Source: Pezicula radicicola
Taxonomy: Eukaryota > Ascomycota > Leotiomycetes > Helotiales > Dermateaceae
Direction: 5' to 3'
DNA length: 64,000 nt
NCBI GenBank assembly: GCA_003008705.1
Contig: PDUO01000022.1
Span: forward strand, 706,549-770,548
Made by a program: the position numbers and the translations under genes. Each line of letters begins with the position of its first letter. Position 1 is the first letter of the stretch. Below the pieces are notes generated by a model. That model saw nothing but the letters and a program-made list of their open reading frames with translations. It was not told the DNA's origin and ran no database searches. Positions 1-11,343 of this stretch are shown one piece after another.

Positions 1-556
1 TGGTCTTCGTTTAACAAAGTGTAGAATTTCCTTATAAGATTCTAAATATCCGCAACTGCCACCTCATGCAGAAAATTACAAAAGTTCTTTATGCAACAGA
101 TTTCAAATATTCAACATTCTCTTGGAATTCATGTATTCTAGAAGTGCTTGATTTCAAATGAATTATTGAAACTTAATAAAGTCTCTAATAAACCTTGACT
201 TTGTATATGAGCCTTTCTCTTCTCTGAATACATTATCTACTACCGCTAATAGACTAGAATTTTCATTTTAGACTTCGATTTTGGAAAAGGGTTTTAGCTA
301 AGGGAAAAGCTGGACTTTAATCTGTATTAATTATTAAAACATAAAAATCAATCTATGTTGTGGTGCCCCTCCCTTTGGTAATTCGTCACCCTCCCTCGAA
401 ATCCCCCCTGATACTAATCGTTGGCCTCGCTTAAGGTCTTAGTGCCACAAAGAAAGTTTCATAGCCTTGAAAACTTTTTTGCATTGAGCCCACACAAAAA
501 TTCCTTTACATAAACTAGATTAAGGCACATTGCTTCAACAAACATAACCCGAAAAT
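1..556. other. AT-rich intergenic sequence
   Basis: No open frame with protein-like composition and no RNA gene seen. The stretch is AT-rich up to the tRNA gene. It may hold the end of a gene lying outside the window, but nothing visible supports that. Confidence 0.6.
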
Positions 557-661
557 GCCCGGGTAGCTCAATCGGTAGAGCGTGTGGCTCTTAAGCAGAA
601 TTGGTAACAGTTCGAATCCAAGAACACCTCAAGGTCGTGGGTTCGAGCCCCACCTCGGGCT
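557..661 (+). tRNA. tRNA-Lys (anticodon CUU) with intron
   Basis: Nuclear tRNA that delivers lysine at AAG codons. The acceptor strands GCCCGGG (557-563) and CTCGGGC (654-660) pair, with one G-U pair, and T661 is the discriminator. The D arm contains TAGCTCAATCGGTAGAGC. The anticodon loop CTCTTAA places CTT at 590-592. The T arm GTGGG-TTCGAGC-CCCAC is perfect. Between positions 37 and 38 there is an insertion of about 32 nt (roughly 594-625), the canonical site for introns removed by the tRNA splicing endonuclease. In my folding the spliced anticodon stem has one U-U mismatch. Intron ends may be off by one or two bases. Confidence 0.93.
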
Positions 662-1701
662 CAATCCCCGAGGTTATCTGTCAAAAGATAGCTTCCATTC
701 TTTTTTATTTCCTTTTCAGATGTTGAAACTCTTTTTTCTCAAATTTTTTCAAATTTTTTTGCCAGTTCGAATGGAAGATTAGATTGAGCGCCTTTGCTTT
801 TTGTTCTTTTTTGGGGCAGAGGTATACAATGCGAGACAAGTGCCTTTAGCGAGCTTAGTTCCCGCCTGTTCATATAGAGTGGTACTGAACATAAGTAAAC
901 ATTATATATATAGTATTGAATGTATATGTGTATACCAATAGGTATTTGAGCTTCATAAAAAGGTATCCCGTCTCTACCTTCCCATATATCTATAAAGATT
1001 CCATTGCAACCAATGTATGCTCCTATCAACCGAAAACCAGCCTTAAATTAACTTCATACTGCCCCACCACCGGTAGTAATCCCATGTAGAAGTTCTAAAC
1101 ATTTGAGGCAAAGGCAGTGCATATCCGTATGAACTTGCGGGACAATATCGCAGGGTTCTGGTCTCGAACATACGACGAGTTCTTGTGTAGTATGACTAGT
1201 GAATCAGTTAGCATCTGTTTTGTTGTTCAGAAAAAGAGTGTTCTGAATTACCCGCACTCGGCCCAGTAGTATGTATATCTATGACACATTTTGAGTTGAA
1301 CGTTGACTTGTTTTGACTTGCGGTCGTAGAGTAAAGGGAGAATAGGGACTGAGTGTTGGATCTGATCCAAGAACTTTCCTTTGGGTGAACTCTCCTTATT
1401 TGGGATTCGTTTCTTTCATTACTTTCTTTGATAGACTTTAAACTGCATTTCATACACTAATGTCGCCGTAAATGGTATTATTCTCTTCTTCAAATAAAGA
1501 ATAAAGAAAAATCCTTACCTTATTAACAAAGAGCAAAAGTCCACCACCAGAAGCATCGCGAGCCAAAAAAGTCGAACAAAGGTGGCAATGGACAAAGAAG
1601 TGTTTTCGCAAGTACATCAAATTCTAAAGAGGTGGTCGAACTACTTCTGAATACAATAGGCAAATTTACAAAATAGCTGCGGAATATCAAGGTACTCAAC
1701 G
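662..1701. other. Intergenic region, promoter side of the HExxH gene
   Basis: About 1 kb without a convincing gene. Short open frames here have no protein-like composition and no consistent splice sites. The last few hundred bases should contain the promoter and leader of the gene starting at 1702. No clear TATA box seen. Confidence 0.5.
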
Positions 1702-4527
1702 ATGACGACTACTAATGATCCAAGCCAGCAAGGCCAGCAAGGCCAACCAGTTCAGCAGAATCAACAACCTCAGCAAAGCCAACAAGCCCAGCCAAGCCAG
1801 CCACCCCGATTTACTCCACTCGCTAAGAGGTATACTCACCCAACAACAGACAACCATATCTCGATACGTGGAATAGAACCATTCAAAAGCGGTATGACGC
1901 CACTTTATCTCAATAGCCCCTCGACAGGAGCAGAACGAGGTCTTCACAGAAAACTTGAAAGATATCAAAGGGCCAGATTTGAAAGTGAGTATTAGCAGTG
2001 AGATTTCCCCAGAAACGAAGTTTGAAATTTGAATCTGATTTTAGGGTGTTTTTTTTAGCTTTTACAGCTGCTGATTTGCATGATTTGGAGTGCTTTGCAC
2101 CCTGGTCTACACTGACACTAAGCCCGCGTAATGAAAATTGGCTACGCAGTATTCCTATTCATCCAATTTTTGACATTGATAATTGGGATATGCCACCTAA
2201 GGATCAGCATCTTGCTAGCTTTCCCGTACGTGATGGTACTGATGGGCTTTATGTGGCAAGTAATCCAATTGTCTGGAGAGAACTTGAGCCTTGTCTGAAA
2301 CTGGCTTCTCTCTTTCTCATGAACGCTAATATATGGCCATGGTACGTATTTATCTGATTTGAACATAACAGGGCGCAAGCTTATATCATCATAGGTGGGA
2401 TGCGTTCTTCAAAGATCAACATACAGTTATCCCCCAGTCCGAGATACCACCCAATGCTAAGCGTGATGTCGAACTTAAACGCTTCAAACTTCGAGCAGCA
2501 AATTTAAGAGACACTCAAGAAGCCCGTAATGAAGTACAAAACTGTCTGACGCATTGTGCAGGACGGATTGGCTATAGTTTTTTTAGTGGCTGGTTGGATT
2601 CTGAATCACACTTACAGCCGGTTGACCCTAGACACTATAATTATGGTTTGACTGCCCCAACTCAACCGGATATTGGACATATTAATGTATGGATCTCTTT
2701 TGAGATGCTTGAGCCTTTGATAAAGAGGAAGGATCATACTGAAGCAGAGAGGGTTTTGGATAGGTGGAGGGTTGCGAGTACTATATTGCATGAGACTGTG
2801 GTATGTTAAGAACTCCTTACATAAAATTTCATGTATATATACTGAATGAGTTATTAGCATGCGATTTGGAAGGTTTACCATTTGGGAAAAGCAAAGGAGC
2901 CTCCGGAGCCATACTTCCATGATGAACCGTATTCAGAATTGTGAGTTCTGTTATTCCACATCTACATTCAGAAGTAGCTAATTGTGATAGGGGATGGTCA
3001 ATGGAGAATTCGGTAAGTAAACTCATATACTCTATCGCTTTGTGGAACTGATTAATAACAGTTATTCAACGGCGTAACCCATCCCATTGTTCATGACTAC
3101 GAGCCAAAACATGGACTCTCTTGCGGGGGGGTATATGAGATGAAGTATCCAATCCAGATGGCGCACAATTCAAACCATCTTGATGCTCGGGCACCGTTAT
3201 TAAACACCAAGCCACCGTGGTGGGATCTAACGATAATATATCCCTGTGCAGTGAGCTGGTTTTTTGATATCCACAAATTAGATTTCTGGGAGGCACACGT
3301 CAAGAAGTAGGTCACTAGTATTCCAGAAAATAGATCGTTGCTAAAAAGTTATTAGATATGGAGACAAATCTACATATAGAGGACCGAAAGTAGAAGGAAG
3401 ATCCATTGATGGAAACCTTCCACCAATTGATGAACGTTATGCTAACGGTGACATAATCGAGACTGAGCAAATACCCATCGATTATTCCACAATGAATGAC
3501 GAAGAAGTTCGTGCAGTAACCCTCGAGAATGAACGCAGGTCACGAGTTGCACGACTTCGACAAATGACTCAGCAAGTTTGCTCACGCGTAGGTACAGCTG
3601 TCCGAAGTAACAATAATACTGATCTTGAGCCTCAAAATGCAAGAAACCTCAAGCCTGGCGAGAAACAGGAGCCTCCTAGAAACCCGTTGATCGATGCTCG
3701 TTTTAACACTATCCGTGACTATCTCGTTAATAACCGAAGGCAGTTGGCTTTGGATACGATGGAGACTTGGATGCCAGAGCACGTCATGTATGCCCATATT
3801 ATACGAAATGGTGGATTGCAACTCGGCGTGGATGAGTGGCGACAGTTTCTTTGGGATTGTGACACAAAAGGCACACTCTTCGTGTAAGTGTTTACTAACC
3901 CAATTCTTCAATTTCAATATTTTGAAAGACTACTAATATACGCATTAACACATTTAGATACTATCCTGATGACGGTTATGGTATGCTCCAAAGAATAGAT
4001 AATGGCTGGCCCCCAAATCAATCACCACCGGTACAATATCAAGCACCACGAAGCGAGCTATGGGTTTTCTTTCAGGACAAAATTCTCCCAAAATTTCGAG
4101 AAAGAGAACAGGATATATACTGGTTATGGGACGACCCTAAGGTACATGGTGAATATAGCGATCTAGATGCTGAGTCTTTCCGAGCGATGTGTAATTGGTT
4201 TATAAGGAACCAAGGACAACAAGTTAGGAGTCTTTTGTTGAATGGACAGCCGGAATTGACGACGAGTCAGATTGATGAGCTTATTGATATGACTGACAAA
4301 AGGAAGGGATGGATGACGTAAGTACTTGTGGTTTCGGATGTGCTGTTTACGATTGTGGATTTGTTTACTGACTATTTTGATGCAGCTTTGGTCCTAAGGG
4401 TGTATATCGTGTTAGGAAATCGAACTGGAAGCTGCCACAGCTTCCATTGACCACGAGGGTGAACAAGAAGTTAAATAAATTAAATGACAGGTTTGAGGAT
4501 AAGTTTACAAGGTGTAAACAGCAATAG
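1702..4527 (+). CDS. Uncharacterised fungal protein with HExxH (zincin-like) motif
   Basis: I model nine exons: 1702-1984, 2059-2341, 2395-2800, 2858-2940, 2991-3012, 3062-3306, 3356-3883, 3958-4317 and 4386-4527, giving about 783 residues. All joins keep frame and have GT/AG ends; the second acceptor could instead lie at 2068. A Gln/Pro-rich N-terminus (about residues 5-35) precedes a globular region. Residues about 321-325 read HETVH, within ILHETVHAIW, which matches the zinc-binding HExxH of metallopeptidases. Glutamates at about 351 and 357 (ELGWSMEN) sit where gluzincins carry the third zinc ligand. No signal peptide is seen, so a cytosolic location is likely. An intron falls inside the HExxH motif, and exon 5 is only 22 nt. 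I do not know a named family for it; peptidase activity is inference from the motif. Confidence 0.85.
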
Positions 4528-5267
4528 TTTAGGTTTCTGTAATTGTATTTGCGTATTGGAGATTTATTACTTTCGTATAACATGTGTCACTGATATTGAA
4601 GCATTAAGCTATAGTGGTCTATCATTTTGTGTGTCTAACAAACTGTCTCTGTAGTATTTAAAGTTGTAACATATAGTTGTAGCAATGTCCCCCTACACTT
4701 TTAATCCTCTTTTCTCTCTTATTTTCTACACCTAGGATTTATAATTGTAAGTATTCTATCATTAGCATTATAGGGATAGAAAAGGTACTACGTAAATGAC
4801 TTAAAGCATTTATGCACAGGGCTCCTAAATTAAAGAGGTGGTCCACAACAAACGTCACTTCTTACACCTTAAAATGTAAGAATTTAATCTTTTATTCTAT
4901 CTACCTTATGTCCTTGAAAACTACCCTCCCGATGTAATCACTTCACTAAACAAAATTTACCACTATCATACAAGTAAGTGTGAAGACAATTTCAACTCAA
5001 TTCCCAAAAGAAAATTCTACACAGAACTCCCAGATATACAATTTTCCAGCAGTCCTTAAACACAATTCTCTAAACCAGACTCAAAAACAGTCATTCTAAT
5101 CCTTAGGTACAAACCAATGCTCAGCCAACTAGCAACTAGCCAGGAACGACCCTCACCGTTCCAAAAACGGACCTAGCTAGACCAAACCAACCATCCCTAA
5201 TCCAGTCAACCCATTCTCTAGCCTAGAAAGCGTAGAACTAAGAAACAAGAAAAACCACCAGAAACAG
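4528..5267. other. AT-rich intergenic sequence
   Basis: Downstream of the HExxH gene; contains its 3' untranslated region and A/C-rich noncoding sequence. No gene seen. Confidence 0.5.
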
Positions 5268-6893
5268 CTTTGTTGCACATCGGAAAATGATCGCAAAGCC
5301 ACAAATCAAGTTAGAATAGACATCATTTTTAATTCTGAATTATTTTTTAATAGTGGTAGGTGCTAAAAAAGAAGAAGGGATTTGTTGCAAATCTGCATAT
5401 TTTCCAATATTTTTGACTTCCAGCTTTCTAATCAAGGCTGTAAACTATTACAATGATAGTCGAGGTGATTTATACTAAGTGGGCCAGTAAGTAGAGCTAT
5501 CTCAAGCGGTCTCTCGAAAGCGTAGCCGCCAACCTGGAAAAGGTGAAGATAGTGTCTTTGGTGTCTTTGAATATGATTTTTGTTGCATATCGTATAACTA
5601 TGTAACATAGTTTAGTCATGGCAGCATTTTCTAAAAGTCTTTATCCTCTTACAAGCTTTGATCTACTTCTAGACTAGAGACGTTGACTTACTAAGTACGC
5701 TATCTCGAAACGGTCTGTGTAACTAGCACCGAAATAGCGTAAACATTTTTTGAACACCACTTTTGTTGCATATCGAATGACTATGTAATATTATTTGAGA
5801 TCTTGCTAGTTGTGTGGTTTCACAGCCTCAGGACGCCTGCCAGACGCATCTGTATATTCCAAGCCTTCGGACTTGGAGCTATTTGGAACGCTACTTCGGA
5901 GCGATCTCTTGACTCTAGTCCGGATGTAGTCTAGATGTCTTTGAGCAAGACTTTTGTTGCATATCATATAATGATTGTCTTTGATAGTATTTTTGATAGT
6001 GATATAGTTAAGAGCCTTGATTTGTTCGTGTCTGTCACTAACCTTTGGACCCAAGGTCACTTAGATTCTAATTATGCGACCTTGAAATTTTATCATGAGT
6101 TTTGTTGCATATCGTAGAATGATGTGCTTTAGTAGGGCTTTTACTAGTGATATAGTTAGTAGGCTTGAGTTTTTTGTGTTTATCACTAGCATTTTGGACC
6201 CAAAAGCTATTTGGATCTAAATATGTGATCTGGAAACCGAGCACAAGTTTTGTTGCATATCGAACATGATCGCCCCATATTTTGATTCTTGCGAGTCATG
6301 TAGTGGATAATAGCCTGACGTGCTTGACAATGTCGTTATTGACTTATTATTTAGAGTTAGAACTATTAGACATGCTTCTAGAAGCGGTCTATCAAAACTT
6401 GCCCCAAAGTAGCGAAACAGTGTCTATTGTTGCATGTCGAGCATGTTTGTAATTACGTGATTTATTTTGTTTCTTGATAGTTCCGTAGCTTTGATGTACT
6501 CATGTTTGGGCTTGAGGCTTACTTGAAGTTTGGCGCGATCTTAAAACGGTTCTAGAAGGCGAGGACACCAGCCCCGAAGTTGGAAATGAAATTTTTTGTT
6601 GCACATCGAATATAGCCGATATACTTCTCTTCTTGCTACTTGATCGATAGTATGACGTGCCTGGTAATATTATAATTGACTTCTTATCCAATGGGGCGTG
6701 GATCAGTACTTTTTGTTGCATATCGAAAAAAAAGTTTTGATTACATAGTAGGTAGCCTTATAATGTCATTATTGACATCTGGTCTTTGAACATGAAGCTA
6801 TTAAGTACATTATTTGTAAACCATCTCAAAATAGTCTCTCAACTAACCAAGATATGGCGTAGATATCCACAAACAAACACTTTTGTTGCATAT
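5268..6893 (+). repeat. Array of about 11 diverged units with conserved TTTTGTTGCATATCG core
   Basis: The core TTTTGTTGCATATCG(AA) occurs at about 5268, 5381 (weak), 5577, 5761, 5952, 6100, 6248, 6426, 6594, 6710 and 6881, all on the plus strand, spaced 113-196 bp. The sequence between cores is also repetitive but much more diverged. Units ending at 6115 and 6263 are clear 148 bp tandem copies sharing GTGATATAGTTA and TTTGGACCCAA. Several other units share a CTATCTC-AAACGGTCT block and a CCGAA-TAGCG block. No reading frame runs through the array. It is an old tandem repeat (satellite-like), or a noncoding RNA locus or protein-binding array, in which only the core has resisted change. Confidence 0.85.
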
Positions 6894-8594
6894 TAGAGAG
6901 TTGTGTGCAATCGATTTCGCTTCCAACCTTTCGGTTTCAGGCTTTGAATCAATACCCATTATACCCAACTTCAAGAAACTAAAGAGAATTCCTCTCCAAA
7001 TTCATATAAAACATCTCATACCTACCAATCTACAAACCTACAAAAATAACAGAACGCAATAGTAAAAAAGCATGAAGCAACTAAAACGTCAACAATCTTT
7101 TTCCATCTCCATTCAATAACCACTATGTGAACAACCTACCTCCATATTTACTTGTCTCCTCTCTATCACAGCCAAAGACGGATTCCATCCCATCACGCAC
7201 AAACCAAAGCCAAAAACCAAAAACCAAAACTCACAACAGCAATATTGCACATATACAATCCCGACCCGAAAATAAAATATCACACAATACCATTAAATCA
7301 TCAACCCATTCACTCATCTTCCACCATTCCCCAACTATAGATGAAAACAGCACAATTCAGCACAGTCCAAAAGAAAATTAAGGACAAAAGGCAACCTATG
7401 AAAAGCCCACTATGTTCGGGCAACTGTGACTGATTTAAGTTGGGAGGCGTGCGAGGCTGAACGAACGGACTGACGGGCATGCTAATGGAGGGGGATCAGG
7501 GAATGCACGGATATTCGCGGCCAAGTGGACGATGTGCAACAAAAATCAGAAAGGAAAAAAAAAAGAAAGGAAAAAGTTTGAGAAGGAGTAGGAGATTTGG
7601 GAGTAGATCGAGTAAACTGCGCACTTTGCTATGAGATTAAGTCGCTATGGGTGAGAAATAGAGAAACTAAGTTCTCCTTGGAGGACGAAAAATATCGAGG
7701 TCGAAGCACTAGCAACGACCTCATAGAATTGACGTCACGAAGGGGGTTTAATTTGATTTCATTCCATAGTAGTTTCAGCCCAACTTAGACCTCAATTTAA
7801 ACCCCAACCTGAAAACTTGATTCTCAACGGCCAAAGGGAGAGAGACGATTAAGGTCTGGTGCGTTTCAAGTCAAGCCACGCTCTATGGCGTACAAATATA
7901 GAAATAAGCGGCCGATACTGACATGGGGCCACACTTCACCAAATCTCGATACTGAATAAGGTAACTAGTAAAATCAGTAATAAAATGACAATTTTTTTTT
8001 ACAAAAAAAAAAGATATACGAGACATCTTTAAGTTAGAAGCACATGGAATTGTAAATAAATGATTTTTTATTTGATTTCTTTTGTTATTTTTAAGGGGGA
8101 TTTAAAGAAAATGGTCTATGTTTAAATTAGCCACTTATCTTATCTCTACGCCGTTGAGCCACCTTAGAAGCGCTCGCTTAAATTTTAAATCCGGGAGCCT
8201 AGTAGGCTGAAGCCGCTGGAAGGGCTGGATGCGTGCGGCACAAGCAGATCTACACCTGGCATACCTTGTGAGGCTTACGGCCGTGACGCCTTCTCGTCCA
8301 GTGATGAACCACCAGAATGGTTGGTGAATCTCTCCGCAGCGGCGCAATAATAGCAGATGATCGGCGTAACTGAGCTTCATTGTCAAAGGTTGGATTTTGG
8401 ATTCGATTAGTATAAGAACTCATTGAAGCTCTCGTAATATCGCTATTGTTCAACTCCATTCACATTAAGCTCTTTCCAAGACAAATATCATACAGCCAGC
8501 TTCTCATTATCAGCGTTATCATCAACCCTTCTATCGTTTTATCACTTTCTGCTACTCATCAAAGACCAACGAACCAGATTCAAAACCTCTCAAT
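6894..8594. other. Noncoding region upstream of the NmrA-like gene
   Basis: No gene recognised. Contains an A-rich, C-rich stretch at 7020-7380 whose open frames are low complexity, an inverted isolated copy of the array core at 7531-7545, an A/T homopolymer pair near 7987-8010, and a GC-richer block at 8150-8340 with no convincing coding potential. The promoter of the gene at 8595 should lie at the right end. Confidence 0.5.
7531..7545 (-). repeat. Isolated inverted copy of the core motif
   Basis: GATGTGCAACAAAAA is the reverse complement of TTTTTGTTGCACATC, the CAC variant of the array core (also seen at 5268 and 6594). It lies 640 bp beyond the array and on the opposite strand. Confidence 0.6.
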
Positions 8595-9500
8595 ATGTCT
8601 ACAAGAACATTCCTAGTTATTGGCGCCACGGGCACCCAAGGGGGCTCAGTCGTAGCCGCTCTCCTCTCCAACACAACTCTGCAAGACAATATCAAAATCC
8701 TTGCCCTAACTCGCAACACTACTTCTACCAAAGCCAAATCTCTGGCGACGGACCCACGGGTCCAGCTCCTCAAAGGCGATCCAACATCTCCCGAACAAAT
8801 CTTCAAAGATGCTAACACACACATCGACAGTGTGTTCTGCGTGACAGTTCATGGCCCACCAGGAGCTGAGGAAGCACAAGCACAAGGACTCATCGACGCC
8901 AGTCTCACTCATGGTGTCAAGCATTTTGTTTTCACTTCAGCTGATCGCGGCGGTGAGATCGTGTCCGATAATAACCCCACGCCTGTTGCGCATATTGCCA
9001 CGAAGCATCACATTGAGCAGTACTTGAAGCAAAAGACTCAAGGGACGTCGATGACATGGACGTTTTTGCGTCCTGTAACCTTCATGGACAACCTCACACC
9101 GGACTTTGAAGGGAAGGGATTTGCAGCCATGTGGAGACAGGTTGGCAATAAACCAGTGCAACTTGTTGCAGCGACTGATATCGGACATTTTGCTGCGAAG
9201 GCATTATTGGAGCCAGCGAATTATGCGGGCAAGGCAATTGGGATTGCTGGTGATGAGTTGAACTTCGAGGATGCTTGTAGGGTCTTTAAGGAGACAATGG
9301 GTGTGGAGATGCCCACGACTTTTTGCGCTGTTGGATCAGTCTTGAAGTTCGCGATGAAGGATATTGGATCGATGTTCAAATGGTTTGAGAAAGATGGTTA
9401 CAATGTTGATATTGTGGGACTAAGGAAGGAATATCCTGAGCTACAGGACTTTTCCACTTGGTTGAAGAAGAGTAGTGGCTTTCGAAAGAGCGAGAAGTAG
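8595..9500 (+). CDS. NmrA-like family NAD(P)-binding protein
   Basis: Single exon, 301 residues, starting at an ATG that follows a pyrimidine- and adenine-rich leader. The N-terminus TFLVIGATGTQGGSVV (about residues 4-19) is the Rossmann dinucleotide-binding motif GxxGxxG of atypical short-chain dehydrogenases. FVFTSADRGG (about 115-124), the TKHHIEQYLK helix and the TFLRPVTFMDNL segment match the NmrA/HSCARG group. That family includes NADPH sensors, nitrogen-repression regulators and isoflavone-reductase-like enzymes; many members have lost the catalytic Tyr-x3-Lys. Length is normal for the family. No signal peptide or membrane segment, so cytosolic. No cluster partners nearby. Family assignment is secure; whether it is an enzyme or a redox-sensing regulator cannot be told from sequence alone. 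Confidence 0.93.
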   Translation: MSTRTFLVIGATGTQGGSVVAALLSNTTLQDNIKILALTRNTTSTKAKSLATDPRVQLLKGDPTSPEQIFKDANTHIDSVFCVTVHGPPGAEEAQAQGLIDASLTHGVKHFVFTSADRGGEIVSDNNPTPVAHIATKHHIEQYLKQKTQGTSMTWTFLRPVTFMDNLTPDFEGKGFAAMWRQVGNKPVQLVAATDIGHFAAKALLEPANYAGKAIGIAGDELNFEDACRVFKETMGVEMPTTFCAVGSVLKFAMKDIGSMFKWFEKDGYNVDIVGLRKEYPELQDFSTWLKKSSGFRKSEK

Positions 9501-10167
9501 AAATACGATGAGCAATAGTGTGACCGAATTAGAAACAATACACTTAATAATGAAAGCGATTTGAACAAGGAGATTTTGAAAATAAGAGTGACAATGCCAA
9601 GGAGTCTAAGTCTGAAAAACAAACCTCTGTCCAAGAATAGAAATGCGCCCGAGGAATTTATTGGTGGCGGATTAAATATTTGTTATACCAGTATGTCTCG
9701 ACCCACAGGCACAACAAAGTTCCGCTGGAACACATGCCATCAAAAGTACACTTGAGGTGTATGTAGCAATTCGCGATGCATTCCATGGGTCTTGGGTATA
9801 GCACACCGATATGATCTGATGTTTTTGGTTCGTCTGAAAGCTTCCCGGAATCTCTGTCTTTCTTGTGCTGTGCTATTGTGACAGCCACAACTTCTGCTTT
9901 TGGGGCTACCGGCTTGCTTACAGTCGGCACACAGCACCTGGTGTTTCTGAGTTCGAAAAGAATGGAGGGTATACAATTGTCGCAACCTCTCATCAGTCCC
10001 TTCTCTGCTGCTGCTAGGTTTGGTATGGCGTTCTTTCTAGCTAGCCGAATAGGTAACCACGCGTAGGTTTTCGAACAACGCATCGATGAATGTATGTAGG
10101 TATGCTGCTTACTTTTCCACTTGACGAATGGTTGCACGCATGTTTGCAATGTATTCAGTGTTTGCTT
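9501..10167. other. Intergenic region between convergent genes
   Basis: Lies between the NmrA-like gene (plus) and the cupin gene (minus). Should hold both 3' untranslated regions. Short open frames on both strands show no recognisable protein. Confidence 0.5.
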
Positions 10168-10547
10168 TCATTCTCCGATGACGTATGTACACCCTTCATC
10201 GCCCATCCAAACCTCGTGGACCCTACCCGCGTCGACATCAATTCTGTCGCCGACACCGTATGTCTTCTTCTCAGCATCTTTCTCTTTGGGGTAGGTAATG
10301 GTCAATTGGCCTTTGAGAATGAGATGTGTCGTTAGGCCCCGGTGGGAGTGAGGGCTGTAATGGGCGTTGCTGTGGCAAATGATCAATGATCAGCCTCGCC
10401 TTCTTGCTGCATTTGTACGAGGCTGTGTGTGCTGTGTGGAGGCAGACACTACTACTGTACTTACGGGCCATCTGTCCAAGTAAAGACATGTGGAAAGCCC
10501 CATGACCGTACGTCCTGCTCTGCCTCACGTTGCGACTTCGCAGCCAT
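10168..10547 (-). CDS. Small single-domain cupin protein
   Basis: Two exons, complement 10547-10465 and 10369-10168, joined by a 95 nt intron (donor GTAAGT, acceptor CAG) to give 94 residues. Cupin motif 1 is visible as HYSPHSHRGLTTHLILKGQ: the H-x-H pair and the following glycine match, but the usual downstream Glu is absent. Motif 2 is GVGDRIDVDAGRVHEVWMG, with a conserved His. These histidines normally bind a metal inside a small beta barrel. The protein is one domain, as in cupin_2 family members, and has no signal peptide. Substrate cannot be predicted. The gene is divergent from the phospholipase C gene, with about 800 bp between starts. The intron interrupts the domain just before the first metal-binding His. 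Confidence 0.85.
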
Positions 10548-11343
10548 GGTTGTATGATCTGAGCAAGGTTTGATATTGTTGTTGATGATGATGCGAGTGA
10601 TGTTGTGAAAGGGAGGAGAATTGGCTTTCTGAGATATCCTTGGAATGCATGCTTGGAATGCTGGGACCATAAGCACGGAGAAAGGGTCGGGCCGTCCTTC
10701 TCACGCAGATCGAGCAGGGTGAAGCTTGTCCATCAATGCCGTCACCAAGCGCGAAACCCAAATGCATTCCAATGGCGCCCTTCTGCTTGAACCCCCTATC
10801 CAAAATCCACCTTAATATCAATATCAAAATACGAACATCTACACCGTGCTCATTGCTTTTCTATTTGCCTCCCTTGCCCATAAGCGCCTATTTCCGTTTC
10901 ATCTTGATTTGAAGAGCCGCTGAGTGCTCCTATCTCTCCATACGAGTCCCAAGAAATGTACGAAGTATTGGCCCCCAACATTGCTGTCAGCAGCTGAAAG
11001 CTCCGCCTTACCTTTCCCCAATCGACCAAAACCACACCCAATGTGACTCCTGAACAGCTTCCAGTATTTAGAATCCTCTTAATAACGAAATGGACGTTGG
11101 ATCCCACAACTTCTCCTTTCTCTGCTCATAAGGTACGTGTCAGTGACATCCACATCGCCCGATCGAGCACTGCCACCAGCTGCCACGGTGTAAGTTGGCA
11201 AGTGTTTGCCTGGGCGCTGCCTTGGGTAAGTTGATCAAGCCCGGAAGAGGCATCCTCTGTGGACCAGCGACTGCCAAAGAAATGGTGGAGCAACCAGTGA
11301 CTGACTCAGGCCAAAACTATAGATATTCGCGAGCTCCAGCGCC
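10548..11343. other. Divergent intergenic region (cupin / phospholipase C)
   Basis: Holds the promoters of both flanking genes. No clear TATA box or repeated operator seen. Open frames here lack protein-like composition. Confidence 0.5.

Noticed and set aside
5268..6893. CRISPR-like repeat array
   Set aside because: Core copies are regularly spaced, but the intervals are 113-196 bp, are themselves related to one another, and there are no cas genes. The genome is eukaryotic.
7127..7381. Ser/Asn/Pro-rich frame of 84 codons
   Set aside because: Low-complexity A/C-rich sequence, with a competing frame of similar quality on the same strand.
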